Under the pieces are notes generated by a model. The model was not told the DNA's origin and did no database searches. It saw only the letters and a list, made by a program, of their open reading frames with translations. Below, in pieces: positions 1 to 7,964 of a stretch of DNA of 24,622 nucleotides (position 1 is the first letter of the stretch; each line of letters starts with the position of its first letter). The DNA lies in IMG/VR virus record IMGVR_UViG_3300046010_003661, positions 1 through 24,622 of that record, one strand, 5' to 3'. A program made the position numbers and the translations under genes. Origin of the DNA: a virus.

Positions 1-1305
1 TATATCTTCGATGTGTACGAAAGTGGCACGGCAAATAAGATAGCTGAGTACCGGGTACTACCAACCTACGGGACGGGGTACGGGGAAGTTGACTTGAGCA
101 AGTTGTTAAGTTCAAAAGTATCAATCGATTTTGACCCGACTAACTATTCTGAAATTGACACCCCAAACACGAGATACAAATACGATGTCGAAGTAGGGGA
201 AGAATACATAGTCACTTACTCTTACACCGCCTCACTTGTTAACAACGGAGGCAACGTGAAGATAACCCCAACCACGGCACACACGTTTCAGGTAGGCGAC
301 CAAGTAGTTGTAGACGCAGGAACGAATTTATTGATTACGGGACTTTGGACGGTTCTCGCAATTACGGGAACGACTGACTTTACAATATCGGCTTTGTGGT
401 CGAACGTAACGGACGCAACGGAAAACGGCACGGTCACTTATGCGGACAAGCGGAAGACGGTTACCCGTGACATTGAGCAGGAACTAAACAAGTGGGTCTT
501 CAACGGGGCTTTACCATGGGCGAAGTTTCCTTCCTACCTTTTAACTGACTACCTATTGGACAACACCTCTGCGCTATTTCTTACTTCGATGTCCTACCGA
601 AATATGACCATAGCACCTAACCAAGAAGTTTGGTTTAACGGGTTCAACAACGGGGTGACGGGTCGAGTAGTGTTTAACAATAGCAACGGGGATTCGTTTT
701 ACTACGACGTTTTAAACACGGAAATAACTACTCAGTTATGCGTTGCAAGTCCTAACCTTAACCTAACCGTTATTAGTGGGTCTTTGCCTTTGATTAAGGA
801 CGACACTACTTACTACGAATTTTATTTTATTGATGCGTCAGCACCTCCCGACTCACAGACGTACACTTTTACCATTGACCAACGATGTGCCATTAACGAC
901 TACTATTTAGTCTTCCTTGACCGCATGGGTTCGTGGGGTTCGTTTAGTTTTCCTTTACGTTCTTACGAGACGGGGACGAGTACAAAGCAATCATTCAACA
1001 AAGTAGTTGAGGGGTTTGTAAGTGGTACGGAGTGGACTTACGGAACGGATGAACGAGGGCTAACAACTTACTCAAGCGTTGTTGATAAATCAATCCAACT
1101 AAATACCAATTGGATGAACGAACAAATGGCTGCCTACTTCCAAGAGTTGATTACGTCACCAGAGGTTTACTTTTGGGACGGGACTAAATACCTTGCTTGT
1201 GTAGTTCAAGAGACTGCCTTCGAAGTGGAAAAGCAACGTAACAAGAATCTAATCAAAAAGACGGTTAACGTTAAGTTGGCGAACCAAGACAAGGTAAACA
1301 TATGA
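1..1305 (+). CDS. Phage distal tail / baseplate-type structural protein (5' end outside window)
   Basis: The frame is open from base 1 (Y-I-F-D-V-Y), so the gene is probably cut by the window edge; the GTG at 13 is not a convincing start. About 434 residues are visible. The protein is rich in beta-prone segments, Asn, Thr and Tyr, and has no signal peptide or membrane segment. Around residues 75-150 there is a compact Gly/Thr/Val-rich segment (HTFQVGDQVVV ... TYADKR) that looks like an inserted beta domain. Near residue 305 a motif LDRMGSWGSFSFP resembles one I know from tail proteins of Bacteroidota phages. The stop overlaps the next start (ATGA), so the two genes are translationally coupled. 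A role in the tail tip or receptor-binding apparatus is inferred from position and composition; no enzymatic motif is seen. Confidence 0.6.
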   Translation, partial: YIFDVYESGTANKIAEYRVLPTYGTGYGEVDLSKLLSSKVSIDFDPTNYSEIDTPNTRYKYDVEVGEEYIVTYSYTASLVNNGGNVKITPTTAHTFQVGDQVVVDAGTNLLITGLWTVLAITGTTDFTISALWSNVTDATENGTVTYADKRKTVTRDIEQELNKWVFNGALPWAKFPSYLLTDYLLDNTSALFLTSMSYRNMTIAPNQEVWFNGFNNGVTGRVVFNNSNGDSFYYDVLNTEITTQLCVASPNLNLTVISGSLPLIKDDTTYYEFYFIDASAPPDSQTYTFTIDQRCAINDYYLVFLDRMGSWGSFSFPLRSYETGTSTKQSFNKVVEGFVSGTEWTYGTDERGLTTYSSVVDKSIQLNTNWMNEQMAAYFQELITSPEVYFWDGTKYLACVVQETAFEVEKQRNKNLIKKTVNVKLANQDKVNI

Positions 1306-3953
1306 GTGTAAGAATACAACTTGAGACGGGCTACCTAGACGTAAAGGACGGGACTGCCTTCCCTTTAAATTTTGGTGTAGCTGATATTCGTGATGTGAGT
1401 AAAAAGTCGGGTGCGTTTAGTAAGACGATTACTTTGACGGGTACGGATAACAATCACAATTTACTGAACCATTACTACGACATAAATATCCAAGCGGGTA
1501 CGTTCAACATAAACACCTTGACTAGGTGTTCGATTATTCAAAACGGAATACCAGTTCTCGAAGCGGGCTACCTTCAACTTATTGCTGTTAATAAAAATCA
1601 AATCACTTCGGACTACGAGAACGAGGTCGAATACGAGGTGCTAATAAAAGACGAGTCAAGTGAGTTCTTTACTAGGCTCGGGAATAACGAACTTACCAAC
1701 TTAGACTTTAGCGACCTTAACCACGAGTACCGGGCAGAAAATGTTATAGCCTCTTACGCACACACCCAAGCGGACGGGTACAAATACCTCTTACCTTTTA
1801 AGGATTCTAATAACTACCTTTTGCAGGAGATGAAACCTGCTATCTACGCTAAAACTTATTTCGACCGCATATTTTCCAATGCAGGGTTTTCGTACACATG
1901 GGACACGTTGAGCGCAGCACACTTTGACAAACTCATAATACCATTTAACGGGGAAGGTTCACTCGTAGATTACAACGACTATTTAGTTGAAGCGGACACA
2001 ACGCTAAACGTAACGGGCGGCGAGACAACTTACAGCGACGACCTTGTAGGATGGACTGAGACACAAGACAACTTTAGCTTATTCAATCCCACTACGGGAA
2101 CCTATGACGTTCCTTTGAACTTACAAGGCGGTGAAAATATAGCGTTTGAATTTACGTTCACAGCTGACATTTATTTAACCAACCCATTAGCGACAACCTT
2201 AACTTACTACGGACAAACTACGCAGTTAAGCCCTACATTTATTTTGTACGTCAATGGTGTTTTATATTCCTTTGGATTCTCGAGTAGCAATTTAACGCTT
2301 ACCAATTTCTCAAATACTATTGCGTCAGGAACAAGCAACGTGGCGACACTGACGGGTACGGTTACTGTTTTAGCAAGTAACGTAATTACCACGGATGCTA
2401 TTACTTTAAAAGGTGGTTTATCATTTGGAGCAAATTACGGGGTTTGGAGATTTACGCCCTTCACAGCACCAACGCCTATAACTTCGGAAATAGATTTTAC
2501 TTCCATTTCTTTAAGGGTACTACCTTCGTCAAACATACTCGGGTATGGTGCGCTTATTGACATGAATAACGCCGTGCCTAACAAGGTAAAACAAGCCGAC
2601 TTCATTAAGTCAATTTTTACGATGTACAACCTTTACACCGAGCAAGACAACGAAGTACCTAACAACTTGGTGTTAATGCACCGAGATGATTACTACGACG
2701 CAGGAGCCGAGATTGATTGGACGTACAAGTTAGCAAAGGACAAAGACCAAGCGTTACAATTCCTTCCCGAGTTGAGCGCAAAGAAATTAATCCTCACTTA
2801 CAAAAATGATTCTGACGACCCGAACAAAATCTACTTCGAGGCTACTAAGGAAATATACGGACAACTAGAATTCATCTTTGACAATGAGTATGTAAAGGGA
2901 ATAGACACGAAAGAAATAACCTTTAGTCCGACACCAATTGACAAGACGACCTTTAACGCTTATGTGCCTACTTTGTCAGGTGCGCCAAAAGTAAACATAC
3001 GAATACTACAAGACGGAGGGGAGGGAGTTTGTGACGCTTACAATTTATACAATTATGGTACTACGGGTGAGACCAACGTAACGACCTATCCAATATTTCA
3101 CCATTGGGACAACCCGACAAACCCGACGTTTGATATTTTATTTGCACAACCCGACTACATGTTTTATGAGGGTTACTCGATTACGAATAATAACCTATAC
3201 AACCTTTACTGGAGACGCACCGTTAACCAAATCAATGTGGGTAAAATGTTGACGGCTTACTTCAATCTACGGGAAGACGATATCCAAAGCCTCAAACTAA
3301 ACTCGAAAATACGAATAGACAATAGTTGGTGGACAATAAATAAAGTAATTGATTACGACTGCAACGCACAAAACCTGACCAAGGTGGAGTTGATGAGTGC
3401 GGACACTGAAATAGACTTAGCCCCATTTAAAAAAGGCAACGTCACCCCAACAACCGTTGGAGACTTGTCTAGTCACACGGGCAGCATACATTGGGACAAT
3501 AGTTTTGTGGGGAACGTAGTACCAGGTACGTCAGTCAGTGCCATCTACGGACAAGGTAACGTTATCCAACCCAACGTTAACGGAATAATTGTAGGTAATA
3601 ATAAGATGCTTGACCAAACGGGAATAGTTACCGAGCGGATAGCTGCGGACGTGGCGAACATTCGAGCGTTAAACTTGTCGGGAGGTGTTACGGGTAATTA
3701 TCGTGAACTTGGTTTAGACGGAAATTATTACTTATCCAATAATGACTTTATCCTAAACATAATTACGGGAAGTAATATTTACTACTTACCACTTACAAAT
3801 ACAGCAGGTCAATTAATAACTATTAAAAATTCGGCAGGAACTAATGACATTAAAGGTCAAAGTCAATTAATAGATGGCGGTGCTACGGTTACTCTTACGG
3901 GTACTAACGTTTTGAGGGTAGTTAGTGACGGGTCTAATTGGCTTATCATTTAA
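1302..3953 (+). CDS. Large tail-tip / fibre protein
   Basis: An 883-residue protein starting at an ATG that overlaps the previous stop by 4 nt. The N-terminal half is beta-rich and resembles the baseplate or hub-like large tail proteins of Bacteroidota siphophages (YLDVKDGTAFPLNFGVADI near residue 12; SWWTINKVIDYDCNAQNLTK near residue 680). The last 160 residues change character to Gly/Asn/Thr-rich repeats with many GNN and TG turns, ending in WLII, which is typical of a trimeric fibre or needle. The likely role is the distal tail structure that contacts the host surface. The stop codon overlaps the first half of the putative late promoter that serves the next gene. The structural role is fairly secure; the exact part is not. 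Confidence 0.6.
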   Translation: MSVRIQLETGYLDVKDGTAFPLNFGVADIRDVSKKSGAFSKTITLTGTDNNHNLLNHYYDINIQAGTFNINTLTRCSIIQNGIPVLEAGYLQLIAVNKNQITSDYENEVEYEVLIKDESSEFFTRLGNNELTNLDFSDLNHEYRAENVIASYAHTQADGYKYLLPFKDSNNYLLQEMKPAIYAKTYFDRIFSNAGFSYTWDTLSAAHFDKLIIPFNGEGSLVDYNDYLVEADTTLNVTGGETTYSDDLVGWTETQDNFSLFNPTTGTYDVPLNLQGGENIAFEFTFTADIYLTNPLATTLTYYGQTTQLSPTFILYVNGVLYSFGFSSSNLTLTNFSNTIASGTSNVATLTGTVTVLASNVITTDAITLKGGLSFGANYGVWRFTPFTAPTPITSEIDFTSISLRVLPSSNILGYGALIDMNNAVPNKVKQADFIKSIFTMYNLYTEQDNEVPNNLVLMHRDDYYDAGAEIDWTYKLAKDKDQALQFLPELSAKKLILTYKNDSDDPNKIYFEATKEIYGQLEFIFDNEYVKGIDTKEITFSPTPIDKTTFNAYVPTLSGAPKVNIRILQDGGEGVCDAYNLYNYGTTGETNVTTYPIFHHWDNPTNPTFDILFAQPDYMFYEGYSITNNNLYNLYWRRTVNQINVGKMLTAYFNLREDDIQSLKLNSKIRIDNSWWTINKVIDYDCNAQNLTKVELMSADTEIDLAPFKKGNVTPTTVGDLSSHTGSIHWDNSFVGNVVPGTSVSAIYGQGNVIQPNVNGIIVGNNKMLDQTGIVTERIAADVANIRALNLSGGVTGNYRELGLDGNYYLSNNDFILNIITGSNIYYLPLTNTAGQLITIKNSAGTNDIKGQSQLIDGGATVTLTGTNVLRVVSDGSNWLII

Positions 3954-3981
3954 CCAAAACACGAACACACTACTTTAAAGA
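3950..3981 (+). promoter_or_regulatory. Putative phage late promoter, copy 1 (TTAACCAA-N13-TACTTTAAAG)
   Basis: TTAACCAA at 3950-3957 is followed after exactly 13 nt by TACTTTAAAG at 3971-3980. The ATG of the next gene is at 3984. The same two boxes with the same 13-nt spacing occur at 6000, 8522 and, slightly diverged, at 18966. The constant spacing places the box starts 21 bp apart, about two helical turns, as expected of a two-part promoter. The promoter role is inferred. Confidence 0.6.
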
Positions 3982-3983
3982 TT

Positions 3984-4457
3984 ATGGAAGGCTCATTCAA
4001 GATAAAGTACAAAACCCGTTTTAAGCTACAAAAGGCTATCCAACGAACCATTACTCAAATAGGGTTTAATGAGTCAGGAGAGGGAACGGGAACGATGCAC
4101 GATTCAATTAGAATTTCAGCTGCAACGGGTGACCTCAATAAATTATACGTTACGATTAACGCCATCTTTTACTACATGTTTATGGACAAGGGTGCGTTAC
4201 TTACAAATGGTGGTGTTATTCGTCCGCAGTTCATTACACAAAAAGCAATTGAAAGCCCACTGGGTCAAGAATTTATTAGTGATGCAATAGGTGAGTACTT
4301 AGTTTGGATGCAAGCAAACTACCCAATTTTGGACGTGGCTACAATTAACGTAACACCTGACAATGTCAAGTTAGAAATTACCTACAATCTATTCGGTGCT
4401 GATGGCGGTAAGTGGAACGGAGAATTTGACTACGCTACTAATTGGAATAATTTTTAA
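3984..4457 (+). CDS. Small neck / tail-completion-like protein
   Basis: A 157-residue protein with a basic start (MEGSFKIKYKTRFKLQKA), then a segment TGTMHDSIRISA followed by YYMFMDKGAL near residue 65. This arrangement, a T-G-x-M/L-x-x-S-I segment followed by an aromatic-rich stretch and D/E-x-G, recalls HK97 gp10-like head-tail completion proteins; that is a similarity by eye, not a search result. It is the only gene between the tail-tip gene and the leftward operon, has its own putative late promoter directly upstream, and its stop codon overlaps the stop codon of the convergent gene (TTAA). It could instead be a minor tail protein. Confidence 0.5.
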   Translation: MEGSFKIKYKTRFKLQKAIQRTITQIGFNESGEGTGTMHDSIRISAATGDLNKLYVTINAIFYYMFMDKGALLTNGGVIRPQFITQKAIESPLGQEFISDAIGEYLVWMQANYPILDVATINVTPDNVKLEITYNLFGADGGKWNGEFDYATNWNNF

Positions 4458-5188
4458 TCTTTATTGAGTTGTAACTCTTCGACCATTGACAGCATGTTAA
4501 ACACGAAGACTAGATTTAAGTCAGTGACTGCGTCTATTTTTGTGAGGTCTTGGTTTGACAAGTCGTAGAGTAATTTTTCCCAACTCCATTTAGTGAATAC
4601 CTTTTCTTCGGCTTCGGCTTTGAGGTCATCTTCATCTAGTTCGGTTTCCTCTTCCTCAATGACTGGATTAAATAGATTCTCGTATCGTTTCTTAAAGTCG
4701 TTAGAATAGTCGATATAGTTCTTTACTGCACCATAAACCTCGTTTATACTTACCTCTTTAAATATGTCTTTGCGGCTCATTATACTATACGTATACGGCT
4801 CAAATACTAATGTACCCCACTCGTCAGTTTTCCAACGTTTGTATAATATACTAAGCAAAATATCAAAATTCTGCACGAATTGCATAGCATAGTGTTCGAG
4901 GTCTATGAACTCCCCCAACGTAAGCGCACCCAACGGCTTTAACTTTAAGCCCTTCACCAGTTCTTTTGGTTTATTGGATGGCTCACGCTGAATAAAACTA
5001 ACCTTTCGTGCGAGGTCAATTAGTTCTTCAGGGTCGAGGTCTTCCAACTCTTCGGGGTCTGTATCGGAGAGTATGGAAAGAGCCTCTATTGTTTGTAAGA
5101 AAACGGAGTTATATTCGAGTTCGTCAATGGTGTTTAGTTCCAACCACTGACTTACACTAACTTCGTTCCAATTTCTAGGTAAATCCAC
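4454..5188 (-). CDS. Unknown acidic protein, paralog of the adjacent upstream gene
   Basis: A 244-residue acidic protein, last gene of the leftward operon, starting 2 nt after its neighbour's stop. The N-terminus reads LPRNWNEVSVSQWLELNTID; the neighbouring protein has IPNHLNELTVQQFDELNKIE, and both reach an ILYKR/ILFKR motif about 110-130 residues later. This suggests duplication and divergence. Residues 175-195 form a very acidic stretch (EEEETELDEDDLKAEAEE). There is no signal peptide or membrane segment. I do not recognise an enzymatic family. Its place within the virion cluster and the resemblance to small siphophage assembly factors make a tail-assembly chaperone one possibility, unproven. 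Its 3' end overlaps the convergent gene by 4 nt. Confidence 0.7.
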   Translation of the reverse strand: MDLPRNWNEVSVSQWLELNTIDELEYNSVFLQTIEALSILSDTDPEELEDLDPEELIDLARKVSFIQREPSNKPKELVKGLKLKPLGALTLGEFIDLEHYAMQFVQNFDILLSILYKRWKTDEWGTLVFEPYTYSIMSRKDIFKEVSINEVYGAVKNYIDYSNDFKKRYENLFNPVIEEEETELDEDDLKAEAEEKVFTKWSWEKLLYDLSNQDLTKIDAVTDLNLVFVFNMLSMVEELQLNKD

Positions 5189-5190
5189 CT

Positions 5191-5739
5191 TTATTCTGTT
5201 ACTTCGGTGTTAGCCTCTTCGACTTTCTTTTCCGAAATAACGGCTATCTTTTGCAGAATTTCCATAATGTACGGGAAGGCTACTTCGGCGTTTTGTTTCT
5301 TCATCACGTTCACTTTGAATTTAAGGTGTGCGGGTGCGTAGTGTTCGGTACGGGTGAGGTCAGTACGTTTAAAAAGTATGGCTAACGTTTGAGCGCAGAA
5401 ATTATCGTCTTGTCCTCGGTAGATTTTCTCAATAAGCCCCAAGTCTTTTACTCCTATTGTCTCGTTTGCTTGGTATGTATATTTATCAATGACTAACTCG
5501 GTCACCTTTTCACCTTGCGGAATTTCGGACTTGTTAAATTCTTTGATATAATTTGTAAACTCGTCAAGTTCCATTTTGTCAAACGCCTTTTCTGGCACTC
5601 CTAAATAGATAAACTTTTCAATCCACTTTTCAATGGTGTCTAGTTCTTGGTTATTCTCAATTTTGTTGAGTTCGTCAAATTGCTGTACGGTTAACTCGTT
5701 AAGGTGGTTGGGTATTTCGACCCCGAACATTTGTATCAT
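5191..5739 (-). CDS. Unknown protein, paralog of the adjacent downstream gene
   Basis: A 182-residue soluble acidic protein, second gene of the leftward operon; its ATG overlaps the stop of the first gene (ATGA). It shares with the 244-aa neighbour the N-terminal pattern P-x-x-x-N-E-(L/V)-(S/T)-V-x-Q-(W/F)-x-E-L-x-x-I and a later I-L-x-K-R segment (AILFKRTDL near residue 122). The C-terminus is charged. No catalytic or DNA-binding motif is visible. Two related proteins encoded side by side inside a capsid/tail cluster suggest assembly partners, for example a pair of chaperones or a heteromer. This is inference from arrangement only. Confidence 0.7.
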   Translation of the reverse strand: MIQMFGVEIPNHLNELTVQQFDELNKIENNQELDTIEKWIEKFIYLGVPEKAFDKMELDEFTNYIKEFNKSEIPQGEKVTELVIDKYTYQANETIGVKDLGLIEKIYRGQDDNFCAQTLAILFKRTDLTRTEHYAPAHLKFKVNVMKKQNAEVAFPYIMEILQKIAVISEKKVEEANTEVTE

Positions 5740-5957
5740 TTTTCTACGGTATTTAAAAAGTTATAAATTGATTCAGCTTCACCTTCCTTAAAAGGAATAA
5801 AAAACATTCTGTCGTGGTATTTAGTAAGTAGGTCAATTCTTTGTTGCTTTTCCATTTCTTTAGCTTTTTCAAATTCATTAGCTAAAAGTCTCATCCTATC
5901 CTTGCCTAAAGAAAGACCTAAATACTCTTCTAATTGTTCAACTGCCGTTTGTATCAT
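5736..5957 (-). CDS. Small helical protein, first gene of the leftward operon
   Basis: A 73-residue protein beginning MIQTAVEQLEEYLGLSLGKD, with a helical middle (EKAKEMEKQQRIDLL). Short proteins carrying an A-V-E-x-L-E-E start and an AKEMEKQQ core are common in Bacteroidota phages; their role is unknown to me. The gene is more AT-rich than the two that follow it. It begins 15 nt after a good host-type -7 element read leftward (TACCTTTG, 5980-5973), so it probably leads the transcript for all three leftward genes. Function unknown. Confidence 0.65.
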   Translation of the reverse strand: MIQTAVEQLEEYLGLSLGKDRMRLLANEFEKAKEMEKQQRIDLLTKYHDRMFFIPFKEGEAESIYNFLNTVEK

Positions 5958-5967
5958 TGTTTAGATT

Positions 5968-6012
5968 TTAACCAAAGGTATAAAAATTATGTTTAAAAAT
6001 TAACCAAAAGTA
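5968..6012 (+). repeat. Direct repeat TTAACCAAArGTA, two copies 32 bp apart
   Basis: TTAACCAAAGGTA at 5968-5980 and TTAACCAAAAGTA at 6000-6012 differ at one position and are 32 bp apart, about three helical turns. The second is the upstream box of the putative late promoter for the capsid genes; the first overlaps the leftward -7 element. This fits a DNA-binding protein acting at the divergent region. That role is inferred. Confidence 0.55.
5973..6008 (-). promoter_or_regulatory. Leftward host-type promoter for the minus-strand operon
   Basis: On the minus strand, TACCTTTG (plus 5973-5980) matches the Bacteroidota -7 consensus TAnnTTTG exactly. A TTTG box lies upstream at plus 6005-6008, with 24 nt between, slightly longer than the usual spacing. 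The start codon at 5957 follows 15 nt downstream. The upstream box overlaps the TTAACCAA box of the rightward putative promoter, so the two divergent promoters may compete. Confidence 0.45.
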
Positions 6013-6031
6013 ATTTGAGTTACTTATTAAG
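6000..6031 (+). promoter_or_regulatory. Putative phage late promoter, copy 2 (TTAACCAA-N13-TACTTATTAAG)
   Basis: TTAACCAA at 6000-6007, exactly 13 nt, TACTTATTAAG at 6021-6031, and the protease ATG at 6035. The downstream box is identical to that at 8543-8553. It would start the protease-capsid transcript. If the second box acts like a -10 element, the transcript would begin within a few bases of the start codon. Confidence 0.65.
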
Positions 6032-6034
6032 TCA

Positions 6035-6970
6035 ATGGAAGGACTACCGACTTACAAAATTACCATAGACGAAGCGTACAACGACGGCGAACAACCGCTA
6101 GGTGTAGATGCAATAGCGTTCACGTCAAACCCTGCCGTATTGGTTAAGGGTGTTGCGTTCAAGTCTCAAGCAAAGAGCCACTTCGCAGACGAAAAGAAAT
6201 ATAGAATTACTGCACCCGCCATGATCCCTATGGATATTTATCGTAACGACGATGACATGGGCGAGTACTACGTTCAATTTACCGAGACCGAAATAGACAC
6301 AATCTTCAAAGAGTTCATGTTGAATTTAAACAACCAAAACTTGTTTAACCTCGAACACGAAGTAGATAAATTAGTTCCTGCCTATATTCTCGAAGCTTGG
6401 CTAGTAGACAATCCCGAAGCGGACAAGGCAATGAGTACGTTCGGTATTTCAGTGCCTAAAGGTACGCTAATGATGACTGCGCAAATCACAGACTCCGACT
6501 ACTACAACAAGTTAGTCGAAGCGGGTCAAGTCGGCTTTTCTATTGAAGGCTTTTTAGGTCTTAAACTAAGTAATCAAAAACAAACATATATGTTACCAGA
6601 CGGAAAACACACGCTCGAAGATGGTACGGTAATCGTTGTAAAAGACGGAGTTGTCGTAGAAGTTCAAGAGCCGCAAGCCGAGGAAGTAGCAATGGGAGTT
6701 GAAGCGTCTACGGAGGTGGAAATGGCAACGGAAACAGAAACACCTGAAGAGGTTGTAGAAGTTGAGGCGGCTATTGACCCTGCGGCAGATGCAGAAGCTA
6801 TCCTTGCAATCGTAAACCCTGTTTTAGAGCAGCGTGTTAGCGAAATTTTGCAAGTCATTGCAGACCTCAAAAACGAATTAACTGAAACGGAAGAAGTCGC
6901 ATCCGTTGAAGAAATCGAAATGTCAACAGCGCAAAAATTCAGTAATGTAATTAACTTCTTAAAAAAATAA
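6035..6970 (+). CDS. XkdF-type prohead serine protease with C-terminal scaffold-like region
   Basis: A 311-residue protein whose first 175 residues match the XkdF-type capsid maturation protease family: MIPMDIYRNDDDMGEYYVQF (63-82), LEHEV with likely catalytic His108, E120, FGISVPKGTLM (136-146), and AGQVGFSIEGFLG with likely catalytic Ser169. Residues 188-212 carry a Lys/Asp/Gly/Val segment that is frequent in such proteins from Bacteroidota phages. Residues 213-260 are a Glu/Ala/Val/Thr-rich acidic linker, and 260-311 is a predicted helix or coiled coil. Protease fused to scaffold is a known arrangement, in which the protease degrades the scaffold during head maturation. It is coupled to the major capsid gene 3 nt downstream. 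Confidence 0.85.
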   Translation: MEGLPTYKITIDEAYNDGEQPLGVDAIAFTSNPAVLVKGVAFKSQAKSHFADEKKYRITAPAMIPMDIYRNDDDMGEYYVQFTETEIDTIFKEFMLNLNNQNLFNLEHEVDKLVPAYILEAWLVDNPEADKAMSTFGISVPKGTLMMTAQITDSDYYNKLVEAGQVGFSIEGFLGLKLSNQKQTYMLPDGKHTLEDGTVIVVKDGVVVEVQEPQAEEVAMGVEASTEVEMATETETPEEVVEVEAAIDPAADAEAILAIVNPVLEQRVSEILQVIADLKNELTETEEVASVEEIEMSTAQKFSNVINFLKK

Positions 6971-6973
6971 GAA

Positions 6974-7909
6974 ATGGCTAAAAAATTAAAATTCGACTTG
7001 ACAGTTGACGCTAGTGCGTTACTACAAGCAAACCCATCCGAGTATTTTTCTATCCTTTACGGAATGGAAAACGCAGTAACTAACTACCGAGTTTTACCGG
7101 GTATTAAAAACAAGACTAAAATTGCAACGGTACTTTTTGACGAAGTTCTTGCAGAAAGTGGCTGTAACTTTTCAGCTCAAGATGCTGACCTTAGCGCAGT
7201 AGAAATTGATGTGTGTGCATTGACTTCTCAAGCGTCTGTTTGTCAGTTTGACCTAGAACAATCTTTCCTTGCTTTGGAAATGGCTAAAGGTTCAAACTCT
7301 GACTTTTCAGTTGCGTCTTTCATGAATTTCTTTTATTCACAAATGGCGAAGAAAGGTCACCAAGAACTTGCTAAATTGATGTGGAGAGGTGACACGGCTG
7401 TTGAAGGTGCTTTGGGTCTTTGTGATGGTTGGTTGTTGCGTTTGTGTACGGCTAACGACTTCATTACTCCTGCAGGAACTTACGCTGCTATTACTTCGGC
7501 TAACGTACTTGACAAAATGGCTGCAACTTTGACAGCTGCAACGGGTGAGATGTTGGTTAATCCTGCTCAAATGCAATTCAAAGTAGCGCCTAACGTGGCT
7601 GCTGCTTACCGCATTGCTACTGCTGCAACCAACACTGCAACTAACGTAACGGTTGGTTTGTCTTTGACTTACTTGGATATCCCAGTTGTTGTTGAGTACG
7701 GTCTTCCTGCTTCAACTATCATCTTGTCTGATTATACAAACTTCATCTACGCATTGGATGCAGAAGGTGACCAAGACAATTTGCAAATCGTTGACTTTAG
7801 CAAGACAACACTTGATCGTCGTATCGGTGCAAGAGCTGACTTCAAAGCAGGTTTCTATGTAGTGAATACACCACAAGTTGTTTGGTACGGAGGGGCACAA
7901 TACTGCTAA
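6974..7909 (+). CDS. Major capsid protein
   Basis: A 311-residue protein directly after the protease-scaffold gene, the usual position of the major head protein. It has no signal peptide; the sequence is Ala/Thr-rich with mixed helix and strand, and ends in an aromatic strand (YVVNTPQVVWYGG). Codon choice shifts clearly from its neighbours toward GCT, ACT, GGT and TTG, as expected for a very highly expressed gene. It starts 3 nt after the protease stop and is followed by a strong terminator, so protease and capsid likely form one transcript. The HK97 fold is assumed from context; no fold signature can be proved by eye. Confidence 0.8.
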   Translation: MAKKLKFDLTVDASALLQANPSEYFSILYGMENAVTNYRVLPGIKNKTKIATVLFDEVLAESGCNFSAQDADLSAVEIDVCALTSQASVCQFDLEQSFLALEMAKGSNSDFSVASFMNFFYSQMAKKGHQELAKLMWRGDTAVEGALGLCDGWLLRLCTANDFITPAGTYAAITSANVLDKMAATLTAATGEMLVNPAQMQFKVAPNVAAAYRIATAATNTATNVTVGLSLTYLDIPVVVEYGLPASTIILSDYTNFIYALDAEGDQDNLQIVDFSKTTLDRRIGARADFKAGFYVVNTPQVVWYGGAQYC

Positions 7910-7917
7910 ATTATAAC

Positions 7918-7940
7918 GGGGGTGTAATAACCCCCTTTTT
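7918..7940 (+). terminator. Rho-independent terminator after the major capsid gene
   Basis: GGGGGT (7918-7923) pairs perfectly with ACCCCC (7930-7935) around a 6-nt loop, followed by five T. It lies 9 nt past the capsid stop. No clear new promoter is visible before the next gene at 7965, so partial readthrough may set its level. Confidence 0.85.
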
Positions 7941-7964
7941 ATAAACCTTTAAATACTAAATAAT

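Noticed and set aside
2175-2182. Additional TTAACCAA boxes in coding DNA (also near 9363, 11268 and 13534)
   Set aside because: They lie within genes, arise from common Asn-Gln type codons, and lack the TACTT box 13 nt downstream.
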